Positions 23,872-36,147 are shown, counted from the first letter of the stretch. The stretch: 64,000 bases of DNA from Plantago major (GCA_026545765.1 JAIFAC010000183.1:62001-126000); one strand, 5' to 3'. The notes: a model not told the origin generated them from the letters alone. Made by a program: numbers and translations.

Positions 23872-24837
23872 TGATTTTAGCTTTGAAAACCCCCTCTCTT
23901 TACTCACTCAATCTGATGAAGAAACCAAAATCGTTAGTTTGCTCAGGTGAGTCAATCAGTGAGAGGGAGATTGGAGAAGACGAGAAGAAATATTTTAGGT
24001 ATAAATAGTAAAGGTAACAAATTGAACCGAACGAAAAAATTATCAAAATCGGAACGTAACAAAATAAGGTAACTTTTTTATGGTGAAAAATAATATTTTT
24101 CCCTATTTTTTTTTCATTTCCTCCATTTTACCTTAAACCAAATGAAACCTTAGTATCTCTAGCTATAAGAACTGTCCTAGGAGACTTGGGCTGTTATTCA
24201 ACTTAAAGCTTCATTCGATTCGATTCGATTCTCTTGGTTATATTTTATCTCTGATTGATTCGATTCGATGAAATTTGATTTGAAAACGAGCGCTTACTCA
24301 TGTAATTCCCACAAATTTAAAATGATAAAAAATGCTACTTATATGAATAATGTGCACTATTATTTCCGAGAATCAATTCATAAGAACTCAAATCTTAAGT
24401 GTTGTTGCAATGGACCAATCTTAGTATGGTTGATGCGCGCACGAGCAATGACAATGAGCGTGCAATGAAAATGTGTTGATTTGTGGGAGCAACATATCAA
24501 GCTGGCGATTCGGGATTAGCAAAGAGATTCTGAGGATAGAGCGTTACAAATTGTATCAGAACTGAGTCGACCCGACCCTGACCCATAATGGGTTGGTTGG
24601 TCATGAGAAGATGTCGTGTGATTGAAGAGGGGTGATTTTACCCCACGTTTTACATATAAACAACGTAGATTATTACATTAAATGTAATTTTGCCATGTTT
24701 ACATCATCAAACTTAACCTGATTATTACAACCAATTAATCCATATAAACAAAGTATGAGAGACCTCAAAATTTCATGCTTTAATAAATACAAAATCAAAG
24801 CCATATTTTCAACATTAACTTTTCTTAGCTGATGAAC
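23872..24837. other. Intergenic: GGCT2 promoter side and inhibitor copy 1 upstream
   Basis: The left part is the upstream region of GGCT2 (divergent from the inhibitor gene). A short run of ATTCG pentamers lies at about 24213-24270. From about 24545 the sequence matches the upstream regions of inhibitor copies 2 and 3 (TGTATCAGAACTGAGTCGA, then GAGGGGTGATTTTACCCCAC), which marks the start of duplicated unit 1. Confidence 0.55.
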
Positions 24838-24846
24838 TATATAAGG
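24838..24846 (+). promoter_or_regulatory. TATA box of inhibitor copy 1
   Basis: TATATAAGG lies 61 bases upstream of the ATG. The same element is kept in copy 2 (TATATAAAGG) and copy 3 (TATATAAAG). Confidence 0.6.
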
Positions 24847-24898
24847 CGCCACACCAAGAACTTGACAATTCACTTGTGATTTGTGAAGGAGGGGGAAA

Positions 24899-25174
24899 AT
24901 GGGAAGCATTTGGAGTCCTTACCCGCATTGCCAAGATGGAGGATGCCAAGATTTCGAATGCTGCAAGTTAGGTGGTTCTCTCAAGTCGGCCTGGCCGGAG
25001 GTTGTTGGGATGAATAAATGGGAGGCAATGGATATAATCCAGAGCGAAAATGCACATGTTGGATTTTCCATCATTCACGAAGGCGTTCCCCTGCGCACTC
25101 ATATTTGCTGCAATCGGGTGTTTATTCTTGTTGATCGCTTTAATCGTGTTAGAGAAACTCCTACTGTTGGTTAG
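24899..25174 (+). CDS. Potato inhibitor I family serine protease inhibitor, copy 1
   Basis: This single-exon gene encodes 91 residues. The C-terminal two thirds match the potato inhibitor I fold (PF00280, MEROPS I13): KSAWPEVVGM, a helix, a beta strand, the reactive loop EGVPLRTHICCNRV, then DRFNRVRETPTVG at the terminus. Aligned with barley CI-2, Thr in LRTHI is P1, Arg P2 and His P1'. The N-terminal 28 residues form a Cys-rich extension (PYPHCQDGGCQDFECCKLGG) with no signal peptide, unlike secreted members. A TATA box lies 61 bases upstream and AATAAAGAATGG follows the stop by about 35 bases. Expression and target are unknown; the family acts mainly against insect or microbial subtilisin- and chymotrypsin-like enzymes. 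Copies 2 and 3 lie at 39800 and 45900. Confidence 0.88.
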   Translation: MGSIWSPYPHCQDGGCQDFECCKLGGSLKSAWPEVVGMNKWEAMDIIQSENAHVGFSIIHEGVPLRTHICCNRVFILVDRFNRVRETPTVG

Positions 25175-25479
25175 GCCTAAAATGAATGAAAGCCAAGTAT
25201 GTTTCAATAATAAAGAATGGTGTTGTTTGAGTAACAACAGAGCTGTTATGTTTCATATTAATAAATTCTAGAACTTAAATCTTTGTTTCTTTCGCCCTTT
25301 TGATTTCATTATTATTTGTGATTGGTAATGGAAACATGTTTGTTTATTGATGCATCAGTAAATCGAAGCAAGAACAGAACATAAGTAATATGTATATTGA
25401 TCGGTTCATGCTATGTATGGCATTTCTTTGAGGAACACTGATTCTGAAGAAAATAGGCACATTGCTGAACAACCAATGC

Positions 25480-25516
25480 ACTGCATATAGTACGCGATTC
25501 CAAAACAAACATTCTA
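25480..25516 (-). pseudogene. Scrap of WAT1-related exon 6 (unit 1)
   Basis: CTGCATATAGTACGCGATTCC is identical to part of exon 6 of the intact WAT1 gene (47810-47830 region, encoding GIAYYMQ), and the adjoining AACAAAC also agrees. Upstream, the segment GTTCATGCTATGTATGGCATT through GATTCTGAAGAAAA matches sequence between the inhibitor and WAT1 genes in unit 3. This is the remnant of a lost WAT1 copy after inhibitor copy 1. Confidence 0.6.
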
Positions 25517-25712
25517 TACATACACACACCTTCAGATATACTAAATAGGCACATTGCAAGATATAAAAAATTGATTGAGAAACATCAAATAAGTTCAAAT
25601 TAGAATTAGTATTATAAACTACATTGATGTCTTTGTTAATTTATGTGGTGGCTGATAGTAGATATTTTCCTTAGGCTCGGTGGGGATGTTTATATGTACC
25701 TGCTGGAAAAAC

Positions 25713-26537
25713 TGTTAGAACGTAGGATCCCGGATTGGCACTTGAGACAAGATCAATAGACAATGTTGCCAACAATGTTGTTCAACAATGTCTTCAACAT
25801 AATAAACAAAAGGCATGGAATAATATGAATGAAACTTATATTACCAAGCCAACATATATAAATATGTTGGCGGCTAAACAAAATATCTCTTGACGGGAAA
25901 AGTAGATCTAATCAATTAGGTTTAATACAATCACGGATGATTGATTAAACAACCAAAACTAGAAGAACTAACAGTAAAAGCTATTCTAGGTCGAAGTTTG
26001 AAAGAGTTATTCCAACAATGAATACTCTTAGACAAACTCCAAAGCTAGCAGAAAACAAGAAGTCTAAACTCTTTAATAAAATCTTGGTAGACCACACAGA
26101 AAGGCGTTATGATTGCTCGGCTGAATCCTTGTATATATACTTGAGATATCGGCTTCCATCCAAGTCGAAAAGGCGATAGGATCTCAGCAAAGGCAATTTC
26201 CTTTTTCTTGTTTTCTTCAATATACGCATAGAAGGAATTTTCCATATTTTGATTCTTCATAAAATATATTCCTTCTTACTTTCTCCACAAGTTGTTCTAT
26301 TTCCTTAAATCGTCTCTTGTTAGGTTGTAAATTCTTCGATCAAGTTTCTGTCCGATGTGCTTTGTTCTTGATGTTGGTGCAATGTTATATCTTCAATGTT
26401 ATGCCATTGAATTCTATCCTGTCACAATGTTATACAACATTGGTAGTCCTATGACTTCAAACAACAACAACAAACACAAACTTGGGCCGATTATTGAAAG
26501 ACAAGATTATCAAAACACAAGTCGTCTTGCACTTTCA
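25713..26537 (-). repeat. 3' LTR of the SIRE-like element
   Basis: It aligns along its whole length with 35315-36147. Differences are largely small indels of one to five bases, for example near 25960, 26137 and 26420. On the minus strand it starts TGAAAGTGCAAGACG and ends CTAACA. Confidence 0.88.
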
Positions 26538-26547
26538 ATCTCCCATA
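26538..26547 (-). promoter_or_regulatory. Polypurine tract next to the 3' LTR
   Basis: On the minus strand ATGGGAGAT abuts the LTR start TGAAAG. This is the expected position of the plus-strand primer for reverse transcription. Confidence 0.55.
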
Positions 26548-26754
26548 ATCTTAGTCTTTCATCACAAAACAAAACAAGAGGTTAGTAGAAACATAGCTAA
26601 AACGACTTAGGAGCTAATCTCCCCTTAATCGAATGACTAAGATAATCTTCCCTTAATCGAATGACTAAGATATGTTCTAGAGTATTTAAAATATTCAGAC
26701 CCAAAATGAATAGAAATTGTTCGATCTTGAAACAAATTTAAAAATTTCACGTAT

Positions 26755-28560
26755 CTATTCTCCCCCTTTTTGTGAGGAAAGAAAAGACACTAGAGTGCTT
26801 CTGAACTTCAGATTGTTGGAAATCTGCTCATCAAGTCCTTTTATTTGCTCCAGAATCAACTTGTCCTGATCAGTTAGAGTACCTGCAGAAAGAGTTTCAA
26901 TACTAGGGATCAATGTTGAGCCAACATGTAAACGACATTGGGCGTTGACGGCACCACAAAACTTTACGGTGCATCGGCATTGCACATGGGAGGAGAATAT
27001 TCTCCTCCACATCCATATCCTGAGGAACTTGAGATCCACCATGAAAGATCATAGATCTGTCATGTGTTTCTAGCGATTGCTTGGTAGTGTGATGGATTTG
27101 AAGGCGGAATGATAGACATCATTGGCTCTGACCTCAATACCCTGCAATTGAAGAAGTGCAAAGATGGTGGATGGGAGAATCAAATGGCCTCTGATCCCTC
27201 TATTCTTGGAATTCTCTAGGTGCTTGAGAATTCTTTCTCCCAGTTGACATTGTAGCCCATTTTGATCTGTGAAACAACATAGGCGCCTCTTGAGCTTGTT
27301 GTTATTGGAAGATGGCGACCCGTATGTGAGCAAATCTGGCAAGAACAGAGACTAGAGAACAACAATATTTCAAGTCCAAAGTCCCTAGGCCAGATTGTAG
27401 TTTTCTGCGGTTGGTTCCTAGCAATCTCATCCATAGTTACCTCTCGGGGTTTCAACCTCATCCCTATTTCTATGCGACAATATTGATATCCTTAGAATTC
27501 AAAAAAATACATCACCCCTAAGATACACGGTGATGTTTACCATGCCCTTGACACCAAAATTCTCGGATAAGTGTGCATAGAATTCTTTGATGATTTCAGA
27601 ACAAAGGCGCATATTGGTATGACATGATAGAGGTTCCTTTTCTTCAGATAAGCAACTAAGTTATACTCTTCAAAAGATTCCTCTTTGATTACCTTTTCAA
27701 CATCCATTGTATTATTTTTGATTTTTCCATATTTTTCTAAGTTCTTGTCAGCATAGAATAAATGGGAGACAACATCTTCATCCCAATCAGAACCATCTAC
27801 ATAAATAGGTTCAGAGGGTAGATCATCTCCAAGAATGACATCCTCATCATCAAGTGATTCATCTTCAGACTCATAGTCTTCAGAGTCATCTGAGCTTTCA
27901 TCGGCATTGCTCAGATCTTCTTCATCAATCATTGACTCATCCTCAGAGTCATCTTCCGTTCCTGGCTCATAATCCTCCAGATCATCAGAACTGTCATCAT
28001 TCACTTCATTGTCGTTATCATGAGCAGCCGATGTTGAAACAACATCCTCATCTACATTCATAGGGTCGCTTCTAGTTTTCTCTGAGTCATCTGACTTCCA
28101 ATCTTCCACAACAATTGGTTCAGTAGTAGGCTCGTTTGCGGGCTTCTCAATATGTTCAGAGTGTATGTTGGTCTGGTTCTCATCACCATTCAGGCCATCA
28201 GTAGCCTTCTCCTATGTATTGTCAGCTTGTTGCACATCATCCTTCTCAACAGATGAAGGGTTTTGGGGGTTTTCTCCAAGATCTGCATGTTGAACTTGAT
28301 TTTCAACATCTTTCCTAGCATCCTCCATGGAGTATCTTTCTCTACCCCATTGGGCTTTTCATCCCTCGAGATCCTTTGGCGATTCGTAGGTAGCGATTCC
28401 CAAATTAACAAGGGTTTTGCGGACAAATTGAGAGGGTTTGATGGAAGACTTGGTTTGGGGTTTTCGGGTTGAGTAGGTGATGTTGGAGATGGAGATGGTG
28501 GTTTTAGTCTTTGGAGATGGGGATTTTTCAACAACCTCTTCGATCCTCACTTAGCTCATG
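26755..28560 (-). CDS. Additional ORF of the SIRE-like element (broken frame)
   Basis: This lies between RNase H and the 3' LTR on the element's coding strand. The N-terminal part is Pro/Ser-rich (SPSPTSPTQPENPKPS). The middle (28109-27700) is strongly acidic with runs of Asp, Glu and Ser. Then comes a domain-like segment (LYHVIPICAFV at about 27620, GIRGHLILPSTIFALLQLQG at about 27190), and the protein ends SFLSSQKGGE close to the polypurine tract. Extra 3' ORFs, sometimes called env-like, are known in SIRE/Maximus elements. The later segment also recalls the 'putative plant transposon protein' domain. At least two frameshifts interrupt it (near 27540 and 27220). No signal peptide or membrane helix is evident, so I would not call it an envelope protein. 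Confidence 0.55.
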
Positions 28561-28599
28561 AACTAGAATCTCGAAATCGGGGTTACGCACGGATGGGAG

Positions 28600-30090
28600 A
28601 GGGTATGCTTACTCCCCTCGGTGTTTGCATAGAAAATCCGGGCGAGCGGGTTTTGTTGGAGAAGACATTGTCGAGTTAGTGAGTCACGAGAGATGAAGGA
28701 GGATGAGCGGGAGAGGAATTGTTTGAGAGTGACAGGTGAATAGTGTGTGGAAGGTGAAGAGTTTTTGTTTTAACCAAGGCTTGGGAGTAGTAAAAAAAAA
28801 AAACTACTTTTTGGTTTTTGGATGTAATGATTGTGGTTAGGTGGGCGGCAGTTTTATTGAGTGGTGGAGAAGTGGGCTAATGAGAGGGGGCAATTGGTTG
28901 GAGGATTGAGTTTTTGGTTTGGTTTGCTTCATAGATCATAAACATATATATCAAAGCACAAGATCATACCTAGCTGTTAATATGAGATTAAGGAAAGCAA
29001 ATGGAAACCGTATCAATTAGGTCGATCATGAAGAAGATTCTCAAAACTCGACTTAGGGAGGTACATTTTTGGTTTGAAACAAATCAAGATCAAGTATGTA
29101 AGAAACCTATGATTCCTTAAAATGGCGGATGTAAGAGACAGTACTCCCCTCAAACTGACCCAAAACACATTTGAAAAAAGACACATAGAAAGCACAAAAA
29201 AAAAAAAAAAAAAAAAAAATCACAGCAAAAGAGCAAAAAGTACTTCAAGCAAAGTCAATGTTGACCTGAATGTTGACTCAACATTGATGAAAACATCGGG
29301 AAATGAGACCACTCTTAATGTAAGTCAGCCAGGAAACCAAGTCTCAAGATGTGCAGATTCGATTAACACCGCGATCTTTGCGGCAGCGAAAGAGAAGGGA
29401 ATACTAAAGAAATACACTCAACAATGCCTCAAAAAGTAAATTGAACAATTAGCATAAGTTTGAGTGGGGGTGACCATGAGACCGTGAACCATGTCAAATA
29501 ATTGGAACACGTATGAATCCGCTCCAAAGCCGAAACTTTATGCGGAGTTAAGCAAACACCGTCATGGCATAAAATCACTCATTTGACCACATTGGGTAAT
29601 TTGGTACTCGAAAGTGAACCGGCAACATTACGAGAATCGACACTTTTATGCGTGTCGGTTCTGATCTGAACCATCAACCCTCACGACATATGACACATTA
29701 CGCGTCGATGTCTGGATAGTATTTGAAACACCTGACCACGATCCTCGGCGGAAACACTTGAGCCCTTTTATCATGATTCATTAGATTTATTAAACATAAA
29801 GGATAGGAGGCAACATCAAGTGCGAGTCAGTGCAGTAAAATAATAGCGGACAAAAGTGGGTTTTACATAAAACACCACGGAGACTCGATCCCTTTCAACC
29901 TTGGTTTCAAATAGCCTTTCAAACCTAAGCATCACCCTTGTAAGCTACAAAGCGAAACAACCATAGACGATGCTGAAGCACGAAACCTGATGAAAAAAGA
30001 AAAAACAAATCGGCAAAAGGACATCACTAGATATACACGAAGTCGATGTTGGCCGTGATGTTATGTCGACATTGCTTGCAACAAATCACA
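28600..30090. other. Spacer inside the SIRE-like element
   Basis: This non-coding interval lies between RNase H and the extra ORF and includes an A-run at about 29196-29219. Such long spacers are usual in this lineage. No domain is recognised. Confidence 0.45.
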
Positions 30091-30807
30091 TCAAATAGTG
30101 CATAGACCAAGAGACCTTCTCAAATTGAAGAATCTCTCCTTATCAAGAGGCTTTGTGAAGATGTCGATTAAGCGATTTGTGGTATCAATGTTGTATGTCA
30201 TAATTTGTTTGGTGACCAAGTCTCTAAGAAAATGATGTCGAATGTACATATGCTTGATGCGTGAGTGTTGAAGCTGGATTCTTGGAAATGTGAATGGCAT
30301 TTAAGTTATCACAAAACATCAAAAGTGTCACTTTGGAACCCGTATTCATGTAGCATATTGTTCGACCAAATTAGTTGAGACACTGACTCCAATGACTACA
30401 TATTGATTAAATTTGAGAGACACACAATTTTGTTTCTTACTATACCATGACACAAGATTTGGTCCAAGATAAAAACAACCTCCACTAGTTGATTTTCGAT
30501 CATCTAAGTCACCAGCCCAATCAGAATCACTAAATCCCAACAGATTAGTGTTTGAATCACATGCATACCATAATTCAAGATTAACAGTTCCTGATATATA
30601 TCTAATGATTCTTTTGACATCAGTTAGATGCAATGGTTTGGGTTTGGATTGATACCTGGCACATACACAAACAGAGAACATGATGTCAGGTCTGGTGGCT
30701 GAGAGATACAGGAGACTTCTAATCATTGATCTATACAATGTTGGGTCAACATCGTCCCCAACATCGACTTTCTTTGAGTTTGAGCGATAGCCATGGGAGT
30801 GCTGCAA
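30091..30807 (-). pseudogene. RNase H domain of the SIRE-like element
   Basis: The blocks DPTLYRSMIRSLLYLSATRP, SDSDWAGDLDDRKSTSGGC and, in another frame, the C-terminal DIFTKPLDKERFFNLRRSLG are standard Copia RNase H motifs. A frame break near 30300-30400 separates the last block. The catalytic Asp of DSDWAGD is present. Confidence 0.85.
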
Positions 30808-31600
30808 GGTTTGGCATTTTCCAGACCAAATTTTTTGATAAGATTCTTGGCATATTTCTCTTGAGAGATAAAGAGGCCATCCTGTTTCTGTTGTATCTGG
30901 AGTCCCAAGAAGAAATTGAGTTCACCAATCATACTCATCTCAAAGGTTCCTGTCATGGCTTGAACAAACTTTTCTAGCAAAGAGGGGTTAGTAGCACCAA
31001 AGACAATATCATCAACATAGATTTGAGCAATGCAAATGTCCTTTCCTGAGGATAAGCGAGTTTGATCTCCTCACCCTCTTAAACCTAATCGACTAAGAAT
31101 TTAGTCATCTAGCATACCAAGCACGAGGGCTTGTTTCAAACCATCTGATGCTTTTCTTGGTTTAAAAACATGGTCGGGGTAAGAGGATCTTCAAACCCTC
31201 CGGTTGTTGACATACACTTCTTTGTCGATGTAGCCATTCAAAGCTCCTTTAACATCCATTTGTTTGAGTTTTATTTCAAGACAACATGCTATGGCTGAAA
31301 CAGCGAATGGATTCTAGTCTAACAACGAGGCGAAGGTTTCATCAAAATCAATGCCTTCTACTTGAGTGTAACCTTGAGCAACTAATGCGGCTTTGTTCTT
31401 TACAACTACCCTTTCTCATCACTCTTATTTTGAAAATCCACTTGGTTCCTATGACATTTATGTTATGGGCGAGAACAAGTCCATACTTCATTTGTTTGGA
31501 ATCGATGAAGTTCATCTTGCATTGCTTCTATCAAAAATCATCGATGAGGCTTCTTTCACATTTTTAGGTTCAATTAAAGAAACAAAGCACGGAACTTACA
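30723..31600 (-). pseudogene. Reverse transcriptase domain of the SIRE-like element
   Basis: The active-site YVDDIVFG is encoded at 31019-31000 (YVDD at 31019-31008). It is followed by EFEMSM-type sequence, GELNFFLGLQIQQ and FISQEKYAKNLIKKFG. The N-terminal third (31100-31600) is scattered over frames (KSDEKG, NKSDE-like strings), so the copy is inactive as written. Confidence 0.85.
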
Positions 31601-32115
31601 GTGTGATTTGACAAGTCTGAGTGTCTCCTTGTAGTTTTGCGTGTGTTTCCCTCGGTGTCCTCCCTCTTGGATTTCCAATTACGTGGTGGGATGATCTTTG
31701 CAGTGCAGGAGGAGGATCCTTTCGTGGTCGAGTTGAGGAGGACCTTGCGGCGTGGGTGCGGCATTAATGCGAGGCATTATCGATTCGACCTCGATCTCCT
31801 TTGTGGGGATCGACTTGTTCTTCATCATCGAGTGGAAATGCAGGATGTTAGGCGGATGTTAGTCGACATTGCAGTGGGGATGTTGGCACAACATTGCCCT
31901 CGACATGGGTTCTTTCACTTTGATCGGACGAGTCATAATGTATGGAGCGTTCCCATGTGTAGAAGAGTCGGGGTTGTGTCGATAACACATGTTACTGCTT
32001 GAAATCTTCTTCTGGGCATAGGGCTCAGAGTCATCAAAGGAAACATTCACAGATTCTTGTATAGTTTGCAATCTAGGAATGTATATTCTATACGCATGAC
32101 TATTTTGTGAGTACC

Positions 32116-33240
32116 CTACAAAGATTCCTTTGTCACTTTTAGCATCAACTTCCCTAGATGTTCCCTATCATTGAGTATGTAACACACACATCCAAAGACA
32201 TGAAAGTACTTAAGATTGAGTTTTCTACCTTTCAAAATCTCATAGGGAGTGGTGATGCACGGGCGAAGATAGACACGATTGATTATGTAATGACGGTGTT
32301 CACGACCCTTACAACCTTTTTGCCAGTTCATTGAGCTCGACATCCTCAGCCATTTCTTGAAGAGTCCTGTTTTTCCTTTCAGAAACACCATTTTATTGTG
32401 GTGTCTTAGGAGCTGAGTATTCATGCATGATCCCTTTCTATTCACAGTACTTATCAAAAAATTGATTCTCAAATTCTTTACCATGGTCAGATCGAATTCT
32501 TTGGACCATAGTATAGTACTGATTACAACATTTTGCATGCCAGTTTTTGAAGGATTCAAAAGTTTCAGATTTTTCTTTCAAAAAATTGACCCAAGTATAT
32601 CTAGAGAAATCATCAACTATAACATAGATATACCAGGCTCCTCCCAAACTTTTAGCTTCTACAGGACCCATGAGATCCATATGCAAGAGTTCAAAGCAAT
32701 TAAAAGTACCTCTTTTTTGTCCTTCAACCTGGAGTGGCTGGTGTACTGCCTTGGTTTGTTTTCCGAGAAGACAGTCACCACACACATGCTTCCCTGCATT
32801 GGTAAGCTTCGACACACCTGTCACAACATTGTGTTTGATGATCTTCTCCAGATTCCTGTAATTGACATGTCCTAATTTCTTGTGCCACAATGTTGCATCA
32901 TCATGTTGAGCAACATTGCACTTGAAACGACCATCACATAGCGATTGTCACGAGATCTAACACTGTCATCACGATTAATTTTTCCACACAAGTATAAAAT
33001 TTGCAAGCGTTTATCAAACTTGACTTTGATCATCATCACGGTGGCTTATCTTGACAAGATTAGCCGTTAGACCCTCAACAAGAAGAACATTTGGAAGTTT
33101 AGGATATCCTTGACCTGGCGTTCCCTTTCCAAGGATTTTGCTTTGGTATCCTCCTCCATATGTCCTTGTACTGTCTTTGAGAGACAAAATTTGACAAGTT
33201 TGACGGGTTACCGGTCGTGTACTAAACAACCTTTTAGAAG
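32116..33240 (-). pseudogene. Protease end and integrase of the SIRE-like element
   Basis: From 33229 the sequence encodes the region after the protease (ILGKGTPGQGYPKLPNVLLV). A pre-integrase zinc region (HKKLGHVNYRNLEK, then CGDCLLGKQ) and the integrase core with HMDLMGPVEA and RSDHGKEFEN follow. At about 32390 the usual TPQQNGV motif reads TPQ-stop-NGV, a nonsense change. Further 3' the sequence YILNDREHLGK is the integrase tail. Confidence 0.85.
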
Positions 33241-34144
33241 TACCATTTCTGCATTGTTAGAGAAGTAGCAGCGAAAAAGCAACATTGCAAGTATGTTTTC
33301 TTTAGCTACCCAAATCTGGTTCAAATCATTCTTGTGTTTTCTTATACATCACGAGGTTTACCTCGTTTAGGAGAACCAGGATAGACTTGAGAGACTTAGG
33401 ATTACATCTTTCGGTCTACATTGAAGTGGATGTTGTCACAACATCGCTAACATCGGAATCCTTTGTTTTGTTTGCTAGAGGCAAGAAGGAGGATTCTTGG
33501 AGAGGTCATTGAGGTTGGAGGAATCAACATGTTCCCTTTTTAAATCCTTTTGGTATTTGAAGCGATGGGTTTTGTGACCAAGTTTGTGACGGAGTGCACA
33601 CAAAATTTCTATTTTTGACAAACACAGGACCTTTTATGAGCTCGAAGAGGTTTGACAACATCTGGGGTTTAACGATGCGATTCATGATGCACCCAGTTTC
33701 TTATCAAAAGAAGCATCATAACTACCGGTGTACCTAGACGATAGTCCATCATTATCCATATCAAGCATATCATTAAGTCTAGAAGTAGAGAGTTCCACTT
33801 TGCAATTACCTTCTTTTCATTAGATAGTTCGGTGGTTACCTTGAGCGATTCGGTGTCCTTCTTTGTCGATTCGACTTCGGTTTGACAATGGTGTCTTTCA
33901 GTTGTAATTCTCCTTCTCGGTTTTCTTGAGGAGTTTTACGAGTGTCTTCCATTCTTGAAGAGTTTCTCATACATTTGTTGCAGATCCTTCACCATTTGTA
34001 CCTTTGGCTTCCTCTTACGAAGGACTATCGTATCAAAATCCACGAACCATGTAGAACCTGAAACATCAGAGATTCCTGATTTCTCAGGGTTGGTTAGTGC
34101 CAAAATTTCACAGTTCTCAGAGTCATCATAGTCAAAGAAGATTT

Positions 34145-35262
34145 CTACTCTTGATGTTGAATTGCCGATGTTGTCCCAACTTTGGTCATCAACATTGTAA
34201 GTGGATGAACGGAGAGCTCTGGCATTGGTAGTTGAATCATCTTCTTTTTCTTCATCTTCATGTTCTTCATCTGAAACATCACTGAGACAAGCAAGAAGAT
34301 TCTTTTCTCTTTTACGAGATTGTTAGCACATTCATTTTGATAATGACCCCACCTTGGCATTCAAAACATCTAATCTTACTAAGAGTGCGATCAAAATCGA
34401 TTGAGCTAGTCTTGGAAGCAGAACCAGTTTTGAAAGTATTGGTTTTCTTTTTGAAATTTTTGGTTCCACTCGAGGATCCTTGACCAGAGTTTTTTCTAAA
34501 TTTAAGTTTGTTGAACTTCCTCACAAGATTGTTGTAAGCTTCCTCAGTCATATTGTCAGACTCATCACTACTACTATCAGGCTCTGAAGATTTAGCTTTA
34601 GATTTAGAGTGAAGGGAGATACTATGGGTTTTCATACCTTGTCCTCATTTTCGTTTAGTTCAAATTTTTTTAAATTGTTCAACAAGGTGTGAAAATCCAT
34701 AGTTGCTAAGTTATGAGTGTCTTCCAAAATAGTGACTTTGGTATTAAATCTTGAGGAAAGAGATCGAACAGCTTTGGAAACAAGTTGCCTATTAGAAATA
34801 GCTTCTCCCAGTCTTTGGACTTCATTGGAGAGAGTTAAAAGTTTTTCAAAATAAGAGTAAATTGTTTCTTCCTCCGCCATTCTTAGATTTTCAAATTGAG
34901 ACCAAAGCATTTTAAGTTTAGTTTGTTTGACACTAGCATCCCCTTCACAATGACTCTGAAGTAAATCCCAAGCTTGTTTGCAGTAGTGCAGTTTTGAATA
35001 ATTTTAAACATATGAGCATCTACATGACCAAAAATGGCATTTAAGGACTTTTCATTGTAAGAGCTAAGAAGTATGTCACTTGCAGTGAAGCGTTCTTCAG
35101 GAATGGGGACAATGTCACCATCGACATCGAGTCCTTGATTGGCGGTGTATCCTTCGAATGGATCTCAAGCACGGCCATCGAGGGACTTGATGTATGTCCT
35201 CATCGGTTGCGATAATGGTAGTTGGACCCATCAGCAGGGAGTGCATTGTAGTTTGCATCCAT
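34145..35262 (-). pseudogene. Gag of the SIRE-like element
   Basis: The ATG at 35262 starts MDANYNALPADG. The UBN2-type gag follows (KMLWSQFENLRMAEEETIYS, then SKAVRSLSSRFNTKV). A zinc knuckle CFECQG-WGHYQNEC lies at about 34370-34327 and is split by a one-base loss between its second and third ligands. Early stops near 35200 add to the damage. Confidence 0.82.
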
Positions 35263-35295
35263 TGCAATAGTACCAAATCCGGACACGGTTATTAG

Positions 35296-35313
35296 GTGGT
35301 AGCTCGATGCCAC
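35296..35313 (-). promoter_or_regulatory. Primer-binding site (initiator Met tRNA type)
   Basis: Directly inside the 5' LTR, the minus strand reads TGGCATCGAGCTACC. This is close to the Met-initiator complement TGGTATCAGAGC, with one substitution and one missing base. Confidence 0.6.
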
Positions 35314-35314
35314 T

Positions 35315-36147
35315 TGTTAGAGCGTAGGATCCGGTTGGTACTTGAGACAAGATCAATGACAATGTTGCCAACAATGTTGTTCAACAATGTCTTCAACACA
35401 ATAAACCAAAGACAACGGAATACTAGGAATGAAACTTATATTACCAAGCTGACATATATAAATATGTTGGCGCCTTAGGCAAAATATCTCTTGACGGGAA
35501 AAGTAGATCTAATCAACTAGGTTTAATACAATCACGGATGATTGATTAAACAACCAAAACTAACCCTAGAAGAACTAACGGTAAAAGCTATTCTAGGTGA
35601 AGTTTGAAAGAGTTATTCAACAATGAATACTCTTAGACAAACTCCAAAGCTAGCGAGAAAACAAGAAGTCTAAACTCTTTAATAAAATCTTGGTAGACCA
35701 CGGAAAGGCGTTATGATTGCTCAATTTGAATCCTTGTATATATACTTGAGATATAAATGGCTTCCATCCAAGTCGAAAGCGATAGGATCTCAGAAAGGCA
35801 ATTTTCTTTTCTTGTTTTCTTGATATCGCATAGAAGGAATTTTCCATATTTTGATTCTTCATAAAATATATTCCTTCTTGCTTTCTCCACAAATTGTTCT
35901 TTTTCCTTAAATCGTCTCTTATTCGATTTGTAAATTCTTCCAGTCCAAGTTTCCTGTCCACTGTGCTTTGTTCTTGATGTTGACTGCAATGTTATATCTT
36001 CAATGTTATGCCAGCATTGAATTCTATCCTGTCACAATGTTATACAACATTGGTAGTCCTGTGACTTCCTGACAACAACAACAAACACAAACTTGGGCCG
36101 ATTATTGAAAGACAAGATTATCAAACACAAGTCGTCTTGCACTTTCA
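35315..36147 (-). repeat. 5' LTR of the SIRE-like element
   Basis: It is the partner of 25713-26537 and carries the same TG..CA ends. It contains the small trinucleotide and pentanucleotide segments missing from the other LTR. Confidence 0.88.

Larger units (their letters stand above)
25713..36147 (-). mobile_element. SIRE-like Ty1/Copia LTR retrotransposon with an extra ORF
   Basis: Two LTRs (25713-26537 and 35315-36147) begin TG and end CA and enclose, read on the minus strand, gag, protease, integrase, reverse transcriptase, RNase H, a spacer and then a further ORF before the 3' LTR. The order integrase before reverse transcriptase defines Copia. The length (10.4 kb), LTRs over 800 bp and the extra 3' ORF fit the SIRE/Maximus lineage. 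The flanks are AAAAC on the left (25708-25712) and AAACC on the right, which agrees with a 5-bp duplication if one A of the run was lost. Frames are broken in several places. The element separates inhibitor copy 1 from its downstream DNA. Confidence 0.88.

Noticed and set aside
29122-29439. Plus-strand ORF of 105 codons with a poly-Lys run
   Set aside because: It is created by a poly(A) tract in the spacer of the minus-strand LTR element. There is no supporting motif.
31286-32002. Overlapping plus-strand ORFs in the SIRE-like element
   Set aside because: They are antisense to reverse transcriptase and integrase sequence and have no independent similarity.
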